Source: Amanita rubescens
Taxonomy: Eukaryota > Basidiomycota > Agaricomycetes > Agaricales > Amanitaceae
Direction of reading: 5' to 3'
DNA: 64,000 nucleotides
Assembly (NCBI GenBank): GCA_015039365.1
Contig: WION01000011.1
Location: 310,001 to 374,000, forward strand
In this document: positions 13,100 to 23,752 of the stretch, in pieces
How positions within the stretch are numbered: position 1 is the stretch's first letter
Layout: every line of letters begins with the position of its first letter
Notes under the pieces: generated by a model
Told to the model about the DNA's origin: nothing
Database searches by the model: none
What the model saw: the letters and a program-made list of their open reading frames with translations, nothing else
Position numbers and translations under genes: made by a program

Positions 13100-14440
13100 T
13101 CATAGGTGATTGTAGGTGTTGAGGGCATCACGCTCCCTTTCGGTAATTGCTTGATAGTACTCCTTGATACTGGTCCTCATTTTTTGAGAGAGTAGGCCGA
13201 GAAAGAGGGCTATGACCGCCATAGAGATAATGGACCCGGAAAAAATCAATGATATAATACCGGCAATTTCAACAAGCGTAAGGGAACCATGATCTTTTGC
13301 GCCAGCATTGAGGTTGAAAATGGTTACGTTTACGATGATAATTGCACCAATAACCATAATTGATGCGACAAGAAGGGCAAACCTAACATTAACAATGTCA
13401 GTACCTTTAAGGTGGAGACATCGATGGAGGCCTACACCATCGCTGCGGTCCAAAACCTCTGACTTGCAAAAGTCAATCCCTTGGGTACATTTGCGGCCCA
13501 ACATGTCCCGATATATACGAAGCCAGGAATGAGAAACCCAACCGTAAAGAGCGGAAATGTGATGCTCATGAGGCCCACACTTTTATCTGTTTTGCTAGAG
13601 ACACACTTCAACCCAAGGAGCCGATGAAGAAATGACATACTTACGTAAATATTGTTGAATATACTAAACCGGCACCCGCGATGGAAAGTGCGCCCAAACC
13701 CTTCGCATAGTTGCTCACATAGGCTCGCATCGTCTGATAGCCGTGTCAAACAAATGATTATAAGTCCTTATCAATCTCTTCCAGCTTTTAGGTAGCTCCC
13801 GTAAGATTGCATATTTAAAAATCCAATGTGAACCATACATGTTCTCTTAATAGACGACTCGTCTTGACATAGTGCAGGTACGTATTTAGTAGAACTTCTT
13901 GATCAGGCGTGAGGGGTTCTACGTCGGACTCGAGCGTTGAGAAACGCTGAACCCTTTCATATAGTAAGCTTTCCGATACGGTCTAGATGAAAAATTGGGA
14001 AGGTTGTCAAAAAAAGAAAGAAAAAATCACGAACTGGGCCATGTATTTCCTTGCCATATCTTTTTCTGACAGCACCACAAGGTAGCCCACTTCGTAGTTC
14101 ATCCAGCACTTCCGTCCGTTTTGAGCGCGATGCAAGTACCTAACTTAAAGTTAGAAGAGAGATATACACCCAGCAGGTAAAGTAATCACCAGATACTTCA
14201 ACGTGTCGCGGTCGTTCTCCAAGGTGCAAATGTCATTGCTATAACAGCTTGCCACGTCCCTCTCATCATAATATGAGCAAATGGTTGACCGCTAAGGATA
14301 GGATGATACCTCAGTTGCTTTGAAATGCTCGGTCGCCGTCGGCAGCAGAAACGCTTTGAATTTCTCGATGACTTGAAACAAGATGTTAAGTGCATAGTTT
14401 AAGTATTTTGAGAGACGGATGCACTTCGCTTGGTTCTACT
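13100..14440 (-). CDS. Multi-pass membrane protein of unknown function (start uncertain)
   Basis: I do not recognise a named family. Exons joined by ~50-nt introns encode a soluble N-terminal half (TLENDRDTLKYL, then YLHRAQNGRKCWMNYEVGYL and LLYERVQRFSTLESD). This is followed by four or five hydrophobic segments: LGALSIAGAGLVYSTIF; VGLMSITFPLFTVGFLIPG; FALLVASIMVIGAIIIVNVT; and LVEIAGIISLIFSGSIISMA with VIALFLGL. It ends in a charged tail with a stop at 13100. The first exon was not found. Coding continues to about 14440, where an acceptor-like cagtag precedes NQAKCIRLSKYLNYALN. Such proteins appear species- or family-restricted in mushrooms; that last point is an impression. Confidence 0.65.
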
Positions 14441-15609
14441 GTTATCTCGCCGCATGTTTACGCAGGCGCAGAACACGAGCCTTGGAGCGGGATATCTCAC
14501 GACGACATAAAGGCTTGAAGTGACATTAACGTAAGTTAAACCCCAGAGCCTAAAGATTGCCGTAAGCGTCTATTTCTGTAGAAATTGTGCCTGTTATGTC
14601 GCTCGGCTCCAACATGGAGGTCAAAGCGAAGATTATGGTCAATAAGGAGCTTGAACACTGTCTTTGCACTGTCTTGTGATTAACAATGCTTGCGCCAAAG
14701 TAGCAGTAAATTCTCCTATAAGCTTCAATGGTGCAGTTAATCGTGCAATACGTTGGTTGCCGATATCATCCCGACGACCCTGATCATGATTTCTGTCAAA
14801 CAGGTTACATAAATCTGAATCGTCGGACGTCGTAACCGTCGCAGAATGTCTATTTTATATAATTTCACATGACCAGCTAAGCGCAACACGGTCAGCAGCT
14901 TATCTATATCACAGGTTAACCATTTTACATTTGAACATTTCCGCCGCGGCGCAGTTTAATCGCAACAGTGGGGCCGTTGCGGACATATCAGAAGGTGCAG
15001 TCTTCTTATCTCCGCATGTCTGGCACATTGGTGTGGGAGGCATCAATAATGCAGAGTCTAATCCAGTTAGTACTTCGCAGCACCTGTCACAGCCAGTGTG
15101 GTCTGGGCATCAGATTCACATCACGTGTGGTTTAAAGTTTTAGCGCGTCCCTCAGCCGCCTCAGCCGCGACAGACTGAGCTTCTGCTACTTATCTGCACG
15201 GCGATGAACCAACCTTCAAACTAGAAATCGAGGAGTAAGCCTTTCGTGTCCAATGAGGAGAAAAGCCGATTCTTGTGTTCTGTTGAGAGTTTCCGACGCC
15301 CTACCGGACAAAAATCTGGAAGACAACGTCCGAGTCCAAGGACCAGGTTTCATTGACGATGAAGCCTCCGAGGCAACGATTGTGTCGATCACTGTTCATC
15401 ATCGATGTCCCATACAAGTTATAGTGTTTGCCCTGGCTAACCGTGGGTCCTTGACGGAGTCATCCATTGGTCCATGTTTACATCGACAGCATGCATATGT
15501 GCGTAATCAAGATCAGATTAGTTCGTACATTGAAAGATGCCCACAACAGCGACAGGTATGGCGGCATTGGAGAATAACTACATATGCATCACCACACGTA
15601 TACCATCAG
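14441..15609. other. No supported gene
   Basis: About 1.2 kb between two minus-strand genes. It may contain the unfound first exon of the membrane protein. Small open frames show nothing recognisable. Confidence 0.4.
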
Positions 15610-17260
15610 TTAAAGTTCTTCGAAAGCGTAGGTAGAGGGGGTATATGCAGGTTTACTTTTTGCCAATTTATCCAGGGCATCCTTTAGCCTGGACACGAAG
15701 CTTGGTATAACTTTGCTTTTGATAATGGCCTCATATTCGGCAATGTTTGAGCTAGCCTGCCGATAGATAATATCGAATACGCCGAGCGATTCCTGTAAGA
15801 TTCAAATGTCGTTACTCCAATTCTACAAACACAACACAGATAAAATTACCACTGGGAAGGGGTAAATCACCCTATCATTGTACTTTGTGACTTTGCCAGT
15901 CTTTGGATCCACTACGTTTGGAGGTATGTCCTTGCTCCAGTTATTGTCCAAAACGATGCCGAAACGCTGAGGAGGGGAATATGCACGATCAAGAAATGTC
16001 AATATCTTGATCATAACGTCCATAACTCTGACAAGGGAGAAGGGAAGCGAAGAGACAGTGGGGACATACAGCGGGTCCGTCACTGGAAGCTCGTGCAACG
16101 TGTTCAAGGCAGCGAGAAAATGATGGGACTTGATCTTGATATCTTCCAGCTTTCTGTCTCGTATCGGAACCGTCGGGTCGTCGGGGGTCTTCATCAGGCT
16201 TGGATCACGAACCTGACAGAGAATCGTTAATCTAAGTTGGAGATGTGTATGCATTGCTTACAGGAAACATAGGAATTGTTTTATCGTCCTTGATACTGTT
16301 CTTCCACCATTTGAGCGCCAAAATGGCAGCTCGGTCGATTGGTCCTAAGGGAAGACTACCGATCCACTCTTTTCCACTGGGAATGAACGTTGTAACCTGG
16401 TACTGCCTGACTCCTAGCGGACCATCTTTATCTACGCCAACCAGAACCTCTTGGCCAGCAAACCTAGTCGTGATGACTTTGACAAAAAAATCCACTTCGA
16501 GATTGGGATAGGTTTTATTGCTCGTGATTTGGGCGGAGATGGATCGCGTGAGTGTCGAGAGAGTTTTGTCAGGGTGTATGCGCATAGTAAGGGGCTTCGT
16601 AACTTTAACTTCCATCGTTGTCTGGTCGGTTATTTTCCCAGGGAAGTACTTCTCCTCAAGGGCGAAAGTCTCCGGAGTAGCGCTGACAAGCTTCCCCCAA
16701 ACATAAAGCATAACGAAGCGCAGGCCGTCCTTGGTAAAGAGTTGGCTACCGCTTGCATCACGGCCATCGGCCTTTGGATTATCGAGAAAGTCGGGGGCGC
16801 CCAAGACCTGGCCGATGGAGCGCTGTATCAGGGCTTTGCTGGTCTTGAGCAGGATTTTGAAATTCTCCGGAAAACACAAGTCTAAGTCGAGATCGACGTG
16901 CCCACGCAGGGCGGTACGCGATGCGAAGGAGCCGCGAGGTTGAAGGATTACTTTGGTGGGTGGAAGGGCGACAGCCGGTTTAGTCACATCTTTGAGGTCG
17001 ACGTAATTGCTGGCCGTGGAGAGACGCTCATCCAGGAGTTGGACAATATCTCGCAAAGTAGCTTCCAACGGCGCATAGTCAACCTCCTGGAAAGCGAGTA
17101 CACCCAGAAATTTTATGGTGTTTTTGGTGAGAAGATACCTATGGATTATAGTCAGCACCGGGTTGTTCAGCTCGCGATTGACCTACTTTTCAGCGTCGCC
17201 CCACTTACTATCTCTGGCGCGTTCAGTGACATCGACAGACCTGATCAACTCGGACGACAT
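15610..17260 (-). CDS. OAS/CD-NTase-like nucleotidyltransferase
   Basis: A polymerase-beta-fold nucleotidyltransferase of about 470 residues. The start ATG at 17260 opens a short exon (MSSELIRSVDVTERARD...) spliced to a long one. The active-site motif is GSFASRTALRGHVDLDL, i.e. GSx4TxLxGxxDxD as in 2'-5' oligoadenylate synthetases and cGAS-like enzymes. The third carboxylate is probably in NLEVDFFVKV. A second domain follows with GPIDRAAILALKWWKNS, VMDVMIKILTFLDRAY and PPNVVDPKTGKV, placed like the OAS C-terminal helical domain. The last exon ends AYTPSTYAFEEL-stop at 15610. All three acidic positions are present, so it may be active. Family knowledge: OAS and cGAS make nucleotide second messengers when they sense nucleic acid. 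The product and trigger here are unknown, and a poly(A)-polymerase-like role is the main alternative. The next minus-strand gene upstream is the octapeptide-repeat protein. Confidence 0.75.
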
Positions 17261-18213
17261 TGATATGTAGTGAGGGAATTCTTCTGGGGGACGAAAGCTT
17301 ATGAGCTTTTATACCCCTCTCGTTGTCATATTAAATTTGGGAGAAGGAAGCACCCAGTAAGGCTTCGAGAAGTAGCCGATTCTGTCGTGGGTCACCCTCC
17401 GTCTAATTATGTTAAGAAGTGTGGTCATGAGCGACTCCAGGCGTCTCTACTCCAATCGCATGCATTCTATTGTCGGCATAAGAACTGGCTGCCAGGGGTT
17501 CAGGGGACAGTTGCTTCTAGAGCGGCCAGAATCCCTGATGGAAGGCAGGCTTTCCTGCGGATGTAACGTTTCGCGTATCTATCCAACGCTTCTACCATGA
17601 TTTCTAAATCTTCCTGGCCACGTTCGTGGCGGATAGTATCTCGTAATGTCAAAGTTCCACGTTTATTGAGGAATACCTACTCACACAAAATTAGCATCAT
17701 ATATGGACCATGTTACAGCACTGTGATAAGAAGCTTCTGAGAGTGGTGTGGGAAAAATATTTCGGGCTACCGTTGCACAGCGTTTGCCCCACGCGGCGTG
17801 ATGAGGCTGTCCCTCAGAGGACACTATAACTTGCGCTCATGAGACTCTACGCTTCAGCATCCTGTAACCACTCTGATATGTTCGATCGTAAGCTTTTTTT
17901 TCTTCTGAAGCGCTAAACTAATATCACATACAACGGTAATAAGTTACACGGTATCAAATACAACAAAGAACCCAATATTTCACAGATTATGGTAGAAGAT
18001 GCGACCGAAAATGTGTCGTTGAAGAATCCCCTTTTCCCGCAGGCCCGGTGGACCACGCCATCAACAAAGGTATTCTAATACCCAACGCCAGATTATTGAA
18101 CTGACTTTTATACGCTAAAGTATTTGCAAGGCTTAGGTGAGTATTAACAACGGCCTGATGGCTACGCAGACATACCAAATATATACAACAAGTTGAATGT
18201 TAGAGCGCTTGGA
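17261..18213. other. Intergenic, no supported gene
   Basis: Lies between two minus-strand genes: 5' flank of the nucleotidyltransferase and 3' flank of the repeat protein. No long or domain-bearing frame was seen. Confidence 0.5.
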
Positions 18214-21200
18214 TCAACTTCCGCCGAGCATCCGGCCAAAACGTTTGGGAGGGGTTCCATGCGAACGCATAGTCCTCCATACATCCTCTGTTTTATCTCG
18301 CAATCCATTGTAGACCGCCTCTTCACCAAGACCAAAGCGGGAAACTTGAGCGACCGTTTTGCTATGTCTCCGGGTCATGTCAAGGATGTGGTTTTGTAAC
18401 TCCTCATGCCTCTTTAACATCTTCAGGTTACCTGACGCCTTCGCCCTCGACCGCGATTTGACCGAAACCCGGATAATGGATTCTGGTAGATCGCCTGATG
18501 ATGTCAACAACGATTCCTTAACGACTTCCACAACGTTCTTAACGATTTCATTCATCATCTCCTGACTTATAAGGTTTTCAGACGCTAAAGCCTGGCATAT
18601 CATATCGGAGAGATCTTCCGGTAGATTTTCCAGCAATGAATCTGGGATATTCTTCAGGATCGATACGGGCAATCTTGCTAAAAGCGTCGTCGGGAGCCTC
18701 TCGAGTGTCACCCGTGGCAAATTTTGCAACAGCGAAGGAGGTAGATTGGCAAGGAGCTCTTGAGGCAGTCGCTCGAGGCATTGTGCTTGAAATCTGGCCA
18801 TACACTTGGGCGGCAGCTTTCCAAGAGCTTTCGGCGGAATTGTTTTCAACCATGATATCGGGAATAAGGAAATCATGCATGGAAGCTGTTCAAGGACAAA
18901 GCGAGGTGTGACGGTCAGTGCCAGTCCGAGGATGCTGAATTGAGCTTCTGCAATGGAAGTCGTCGATAGGTCGGTAGCCGTCCTTTCAACAGGGGATTTC
19001 TCGGCCTCCGCCTCTAAAACAGCAGGCCCGAAGATTGGCGCCATGGCCGTGGAGATAGCCGGTGGCTCGGGAGAAACCGATTTCTGAGAGTCGATTGGCA
19101 TCGCCGAGGATCCACTTTCGCATTGATTACATTGCTCTTTTGATTGGTCTGGGAGGCGTTTTGGCAAGTCCTCCGGTAATCCTTGATCTGGATGATCAGG
19201 CGTGTCCTTGAACATGACCCGCATGCCCTGCAATACGATCCTAAGGTTTCCCTGAGCACTGCCCCCTAAATCTCCCTTCAGCGCGAACGAAATGACATTA
19301 GGAAGTTGCGCAGCCAAATTGTCATGGAGTAACTGTACGAATTCTTCTGGTGACTTCGAGGCTCGATCAGCAGGCAATTTAATAGGTGGATCGTCTATCA
19401 AGTCATTGAGAACGCTCAGCATGCGCGCTAAAAGTTCAACAGGGAGATTTTCAAGGAGAGTGGGCGGAAGACTAGCGAGGAGTTCTTCGGGCAGTCTCTC
19501 GAGCACGGCAGAAGAGATACGTGCCAAGACTTCGGCAGGAAGTCGTTCAAGGAACGAAGGTGGTAATCTGACGAGAAGGTCGTTCGGCAATCTCTCGAGC
19601 AAGGTTGTTGGGATGCGAGTTGATAAGCCGACTGGTAACCTTTCCAATAGAGACGATGGTAATCGGACGAGAAGTTCGTCCGGCAGCCTTTCGAGAACAC
19701 TGACCGGAATACGTCCTAGCAGTTCCGCAGGCATTTTTTCAAGGAGATACGGAGGCAAAGCGGCAAGGAGGGGGTCGGGCAACCTCTCAAGGACGTCGAT
19801 GGGAATTCGAGCCAAGAGCTCGGGTGGTAGACTGTCCAGGAGGGAGGCTGGTAGCCGGCCAAGGAGATCATTCGGCAACTTCTCTAGGACGTGATTTGGT
19901 AACCTCGCGAGGAGATTACTTGGGAGTTTCTCAAGGACGCTCGCCGGAATACGGGCTAAGAGTTCCGGAGGAATAATCTCAAGTACGGAGTTCGGTAGTT
20001 GGCCCAGGAGGTCAGCAGGCAACCTCTCTATGACGCTGACTGGGATGCGAGCTAAGAGTTCGAGAGGGATAGACTCGAGTAAAGAACGAGGTAACCGAAC
20101 AAGGAGATCGTCGGGTAACCTCTCCAGTACACTGATTGGAATCCGTTTCAAGCACTCTGGAGGCAATTTTTCAAGCAAGGAATGTGGTAATCGGATGAGA
20201 AGGTCATCCGACAATCTTTCAAAGACGCTGGTGGGAATGCGGGCCAAGAGATCCGGAGGCAATTTTTCAAGTAAGGAGTGTGGTAGTCGAACAAGCAGAT
20301 CATCTGGCACCCTCTCTATTACGCTGACCGGAAGACGCGCCATAAATTCCGGAGACATCCGTTCGAGTAGAGAACATGGCAGCCGAACGAGAAGGTCATC
20401 TGGTAACCTCTCAATAACGCTAATGGGGATACGAGTCAGGACTTCCGCCGGCAAAGCCTCAAGTAGGGAGTGCGGCAGTCGGAGAAGAAGATCGGCAGGT
20501 AACCTCTCCATTACGCTAACAGGAATACGCGCTATGAACTCTGGAGGCATTCGTTCCAGTAGAGATTGTGGTAATCGGGCGAAGAAATCGTCCGGTAACC
20601 TTTCCATAACGCTGACCGGAATACGCGATAAGAGTTCCGGCGGCATATTTTCCAGTAGCGCGGGCGGGAGATTGACGAGCAGTTCATCAGGGAGTTTCTC
20701 GATAATACTCTTTGGAATGCGCGCCAGAAGTTCCGGAGGTAATTGTGATAGGAGTTCCGGAGGCATATTGACAAGAATATCCTGTGGAAGTTTTTCAAGG
20801 ACTCTCGCTGGAAGTCGAGCTAGAAGCTCTGGAGGTAAATTTGCGAGTAGCGACGGCGGAAGCCTGGAGAAGAGACGCTGCGGGAGTATGTCCCCGAGCC
20901 TGGACACCATCCTCCGAGGTAGTTCCTTCTGGAGTTCCTTGCTGACAGTTCTCTTCAAGACGCTTGCCACTGATTCTTCATAGCTGCGTCTGTAACGGGG
21001 CTCTGACAAATTCCGTTCGAGATTACCATGCCATAAAGTTGCTTGTATCGCGGCCATAACCCATTCGTTCGCGCCAGTTTTCACCGAATCGACAACCAAG
21101 CTTTCCAACCTTGAAGTGGTATCACGGATGACGTCCTTCATGATCGATTGAAGTTGATGCCAATGTTTTTGCTTTCGAACGAGTGTCTCCGCATCGGCTT

Positions 21201-21969
21201 TGACAATCGGCCAAAGCCTCTTTTCAAGGCTTGTAATTAACGCGGATCTCTGGGCCCGATCCAAAACAGCCCCGTTATTGCCGAAAATGTGCCTCGGGAA
21301 GGTCGATGCAGCTACGGTGTCCCACCTGATGCCTTCTAGAGACGCGAACTGCTGGAGCAAGTGATGACGGACTAGGAGAGCAACAATGGTGCGTGCGAGG
21401 AAGTAGCAGTTATACTGCTGCAACGTATAGTTTTTAGCTTGGTCGTCCATCTGAACACTGACGCAGATAGCGACAACAGTGTACAGATCGGGCTTCTTGT
21501 GTCCATTGAAGTCCACCGAAATCTGCACGTCTGCTTTCGATGCGATAGTTTCTCGTTGCTTCCTGTCAACGAGGGTTACACTGTCTTCGGCTTTGCACCC
21601 TTTCACAGTAACGGCGTCGGGATTCGCTCCTCCGAATGGCCTCCTGTCAAGGCGGTAAAGAGTTCCGCTTTCCAAATGGATTACGACAAACTCGTGCTTG
21701 AAGTCGTCCCTTTCCTTCCAGAGTTCGATTCTGTGGATGGCGGTGCGATGGAGACTTCTGTACCAGTCAAAGATACCGCCCCTATCCCAGTCGTCGAAAG
21801 TTATCAGAACAGGAGCTGTTGCTCGCGAAGATGAGGTGGATAGGTATGAGATTCGATATGGTACAGCTCGCGCTGACGGGGAAACGAATGAGGGTCTGAA
21901 GGCAGACGGAAGTGCGCCTGATTTCCTTTTCGAGGGACTTCGGATCAGAGGGAGACTCGGACATCCCAT
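18214..21969 (-). CDS. Giant octapeptide-repeat protein with permuted papain-like N-terminal domain
   Basis: One uninterrupted 1251-residue frame. Residues ~40-210 look like a circularly permuted papain-like (LRAT/PPPDE/NlpC-like) fold: a His in KHEFVVIHLESGTLYRL, then about 90 residues later an Asn-Cys in YTLQQYNCYFLARTI. This assignment is inference from motif order. A helical linker runs to ~350. From ~356 to ~843 the protein is built from about 60 octapeptides of the form (L/I/M)PxxLLx(R/K/E), arranged in a 32-residue super-repeat: LPxDLLxR, LPxSLLEx, LPPELLAR, IPxSVxER. After a unique acidic segment (~850-1035) a second block of about ten octads follows (~1040-1125), then a basic C-terminal tail. 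I know no family with this repeat. The start may differ, because an overlapping frame from an ATG at 22003 also looks coding. Confidence 0.8.
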   Translation of the reverse strand: MGCPSLPLIRSPSKRKSGALPSAFRPSFVSPSARAVPYRISYLSTSSSRATAPVLITFDDWDRGGIFDWYRSLHRTAIHRIELWKERDDFKHEFVVIHLESGTLYRLDRRPFGGANPDAVTVKGCKAEDSVTLVDRKQRETIASKADVQISVDFNGHKKPDLYTVVAICVSVQMDDQAKNYTLQQYNCYFLARTIVALLVRHHLLQQFASLEGIRWDTVAASTFPRHIFGNNGAVLDRAQRSALITSLEKRLWPIVKADAETLVRKQKHWHQLQSIMKDVIRDTTSRLESLVVDSVKTGANEWVMAAIQATLWHGNLERNLSEPRYRRSYEESVASVLKRTVSKELQKELPRRMVSRLGDILPQRLFSRLPPSLLANLPPELLARLPARVLEKLPQDILVNMPPELLSQLPPELLARIPKSIIEKLPDELLVNLPPALLENMPPELLSRIPVSVMERLPDDFFARLPQSLLERMPPEFIARIPVSVMERLPADLLLRLPHSLLEALPAEVLTRIPISVIERLPDDLLVRLPCSLLERMSPEFMARLPVSVIERVPDDLLVRLPHSLLEKLPPDLLARIPTSVFERLSDDLLIRLPHSLLEKLPPECLKRIPISVLERLPDDLLVRLPRSLLESIPLELLARIPVSVIERLPADLLGQLPNSVLEIIPPELLARIPASVLEKLPSNLLARLPNHVLEKLPNDLLGRLPASLLDSLPPELLARIPIDVLERLPDPLLAALPPYLLEKMPAELLGRIPVSVLERLPDELLVRLPSSLLERLPVGLSTRIPTTLLERLPNDLLVRLPPSFLERLPAEVLARISSAVLERLPEELLASLPPTLLENLPVELLARMLSVLNDLIDDPPIKLPADRASKSPEEFVQLLHDNLAAQLPNVISFALKGDLGGSAQGNLRIVLQGMRVMFKDTPDHPDQGLPEDLPKRLPDQSKEQCNQCESGSSAMPIDSQKSVSPEPPAISTAMAPIFGPAVLEAEAEKSPVERTATDLSTTSIAEAQFSILGLALTVTPRFVLEQLPCMISLFPISWLKTIPPKALGKLPPKCMARFQAQCLERLPQELLANLPPSLLQNLPRVTLERLPTTLLARLPVSILKNIPDSLLENLPEDLSDMICQALASENLISQEMMNEIVKNVVEVVKESLLTSSGDLPESIIRVSVKSRSRAKASGNLKMLKRHEELQNHILDMTRRHSKTVAQVSRFGLGEEAVYNGLRDKTEDVWRTMRSHGTPPKRFGRMLGGS
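18595..18850 (-). repeat. Second, shorter octapeptide block
   Basis: About ten more 24-bp units near the 3' end of the same gene (LPQELLAN, LPPSLLQN, LPTTLLAR, LPVSILKN and others). A ~600-bp unique stretch separates it from the main block. Confidence 0.75.
19440..20900 (-). repeat. 24-bp/96-bp coding tandem repeat (octapeptide block 1)
   Basis: DNA-level periodicity of 24 bp (one octapeptide) with a 96-bp higher-order unit, all in one reading frame of the giant repeat protein. Copies are diverged at third positions but keep the Leu-Pro start and Leu-Leu core, which suggests selection on the protein. Confidence 0.85.
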
Positions 21970-22063
21970 TATTGGCCAGCGACTGCAATCGATAGTAAGA
22001 CATTGCCATTATGCTGGACGGTGAACTTACGGAGAGTGATGGAGTTATGCCAACGGGGCGAAC

Positions 22064-22261
22064 TCACGAGAGTTTTCCGTTTTCCTTCGGACATATCAGC
22101 TCGCGGAACACATGAATATGATATTTGCCAAGGTTTGCTTCCACGATCTTCGACCCGCTTTGACCGCCTGGTCCCACGGGCGCTATATTTGACAATTCTC
22201 CCATGGGGGACGGCATCTTGAATATCACAAGTTTAACGTTGCCCTTCTTTGTTGAGAGCAC
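22064..22261 (-). other. Possible upstream exon or small gene
   Basis: A minus-strand frame with coding character (VKLVIFKMPSPMGELSNIAP, then LGKYHIHVFRELICPKENG) sits just upstream of the octapeptide-repeat gene. It ends at a possible gtgagt donor. It could be a 5' exon of that gene or a remnant; I could not connect the frames. Confidence 0.3.
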
Positions 22262-22959
22262 CCTGCGACGCAGAAAGCGCTGACGCTTACGCCAGACTAT
22301 GAGATAGCACGTGTATCATAGCGTCAAACGCGCACATTGTGGGTAGGCATGCAACCGACGGCAAGGGTCTACTTTGCGTTCACAAGGAGTTATCAATGGA
22401 CCCTGCAGGGTAGATGTCCATTAGGAAGATCTTGTCTCGGAAGGCTAACGTAATTAGGTTAGGCATGGCCATACGACAGCTCGAACGCAAGTACGTACAT
22501 TCTCTTTTATTATGATTCGATACTGTACTTAGCCCACAGGCCTTGTGACATCGTTCTAGGTCGTTCATTTACTCATTCTGAACTAGAAGATGTCAAGTGC
22601 GCTTTGGACAGACTACATATCCACTTCCCCTCCACTTAAAAAAAAAGGGTCATCAGACGGTCTGATCCGAATAGAAAAGAGCAATTGATAAGTGACCAGA
22701 TGATCGGCAACCATATCGGCTGATAGCTTTGATTCCGACCGGAGCCATCACGAGAATTTCAAAACAAGAGATTGCGACCGTCGAGGAGGGCATGCATAAG
22801 GACTTGTGGATTTCGATACAAATGTACTTTATTCGCTTCTCCTGGAATGGCTTGGTGGTGCACTATGCGGTCCGAACTTTTAAACTAATCAAATCCGCTA
22901 GTTTAGCACGATGGATTGATAATTATATACAGTTTCCATACCTGCGATGCTGCCTCGAG

Positions 22960-22966
22960 TATAAAG
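22960..22966 (+). promoter_or_regulatory. TATA box of the HsbA-like gene
   Basis: TATAAAG lies 71 bp upstream of the ATG at 23037. The same TATA-containing leader is preserved in the decayed copy on the minus strand near 56.85 kb. Confidence 0.5.
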
Positions 22967-23036
22967 CAAGCTGAAGCTCGGTTCAAGAACCAAGACTCGT
23001 CGCTTGTCTTCTTCTGCATCACCAGTCTTTGCTACC

Positions 23037-23752
23037 ATGGTCAAGTTCACTATTGCGCCGCTATTGTTGATCCCTGCCATCTTATCCGCTGTCGTCTTGG
23101 CCACCCCTGTCAAGAGGCAAGGAGTTGAGACGGTGGTGCAACAACTTGTTGCCGATCTCGCTGGCGTTAATACTGCCGCGTCGTCAATTAATAATGGTCT
23201 TACCTTCGGCAATGCTTTGGTAAAACATATTTGTGCAATGATTCGACGAAAATTTGAATTATCCTGTCACAGGAACTTAATAAAGGTATCCAAGCTACTC
23301 ATCGTGACTTGAACGATGGCGCTATTGCCATGGGGGTGAGTTAATCTGCAGCTAGCGAAATTAGAAAATGGCATCGCTGAATATACTGATAGAACACTCA
23401 AAATATCCCAGCAGATGAAGCAGAGTCCATCGTTAACGAGATCACCGGCACGCAGTCAACGGTCGAGAACATCCTGACTGTTGTTTGCGCGAAGAAGACT
23501 GTTCTGCAGGGATTTCCTGTTAATATGAACAATCTTGCGCAGGCCCGTCTTTCAGGGCTGTCCGATAGTGCGAACAGCTTCTTTACAGCGGCCCGGACTG
23601 CACTCGCCAATGTTTGTCCCTTTACTTTGCATTTACGCGCAGAATCTGATCTTAGGACTTTGTTTCAGGCTCCCAATGTCGGCCAACTTGGTGTTGTCCA
23701 CAACGCCTTCGCGATGGCATTCACTAAGGCTATTGCTTGCTTCAGCAGTTAA
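23037..23752 (+). CDS. HsbA-like hydrophobic surface-binding secreted protein
   Basis: Small secreted protein of about 175 residues in four exons (23037-23219, 23273-23335, 23393-23611, 23669-23752), all in phase. The N terminus MVKFTIAPLLLIPAILSAVV is a clear signal peptide, followed by ATPVKR, a likely Kex2-type site. The mature part is alpha-helical and alanine-rich, with two conserved Cys (TVVCAKKT and AIACFSS) and the spacing seen in the HsbA family. Family role: HsbA of Aspergillus adsorbs to hydrophobic surfaces and recruits cutinase-like enzymes. The function here is inferred by family. An alternative acceptor at the intron-2 border would break the frame, so I chose ag at 23391-23392. 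Three decayed relatives lie elsewhere in the window. Confidence 0.85.

Noticed and set aside
19292..20983. Plus-strand ORFs of 200 and 317 codons rich in Ser/Arg/Gly
   Set aside because: Antisense shadows of the octapeptide repeats: the 24-bp period keeps the opposite frame open.
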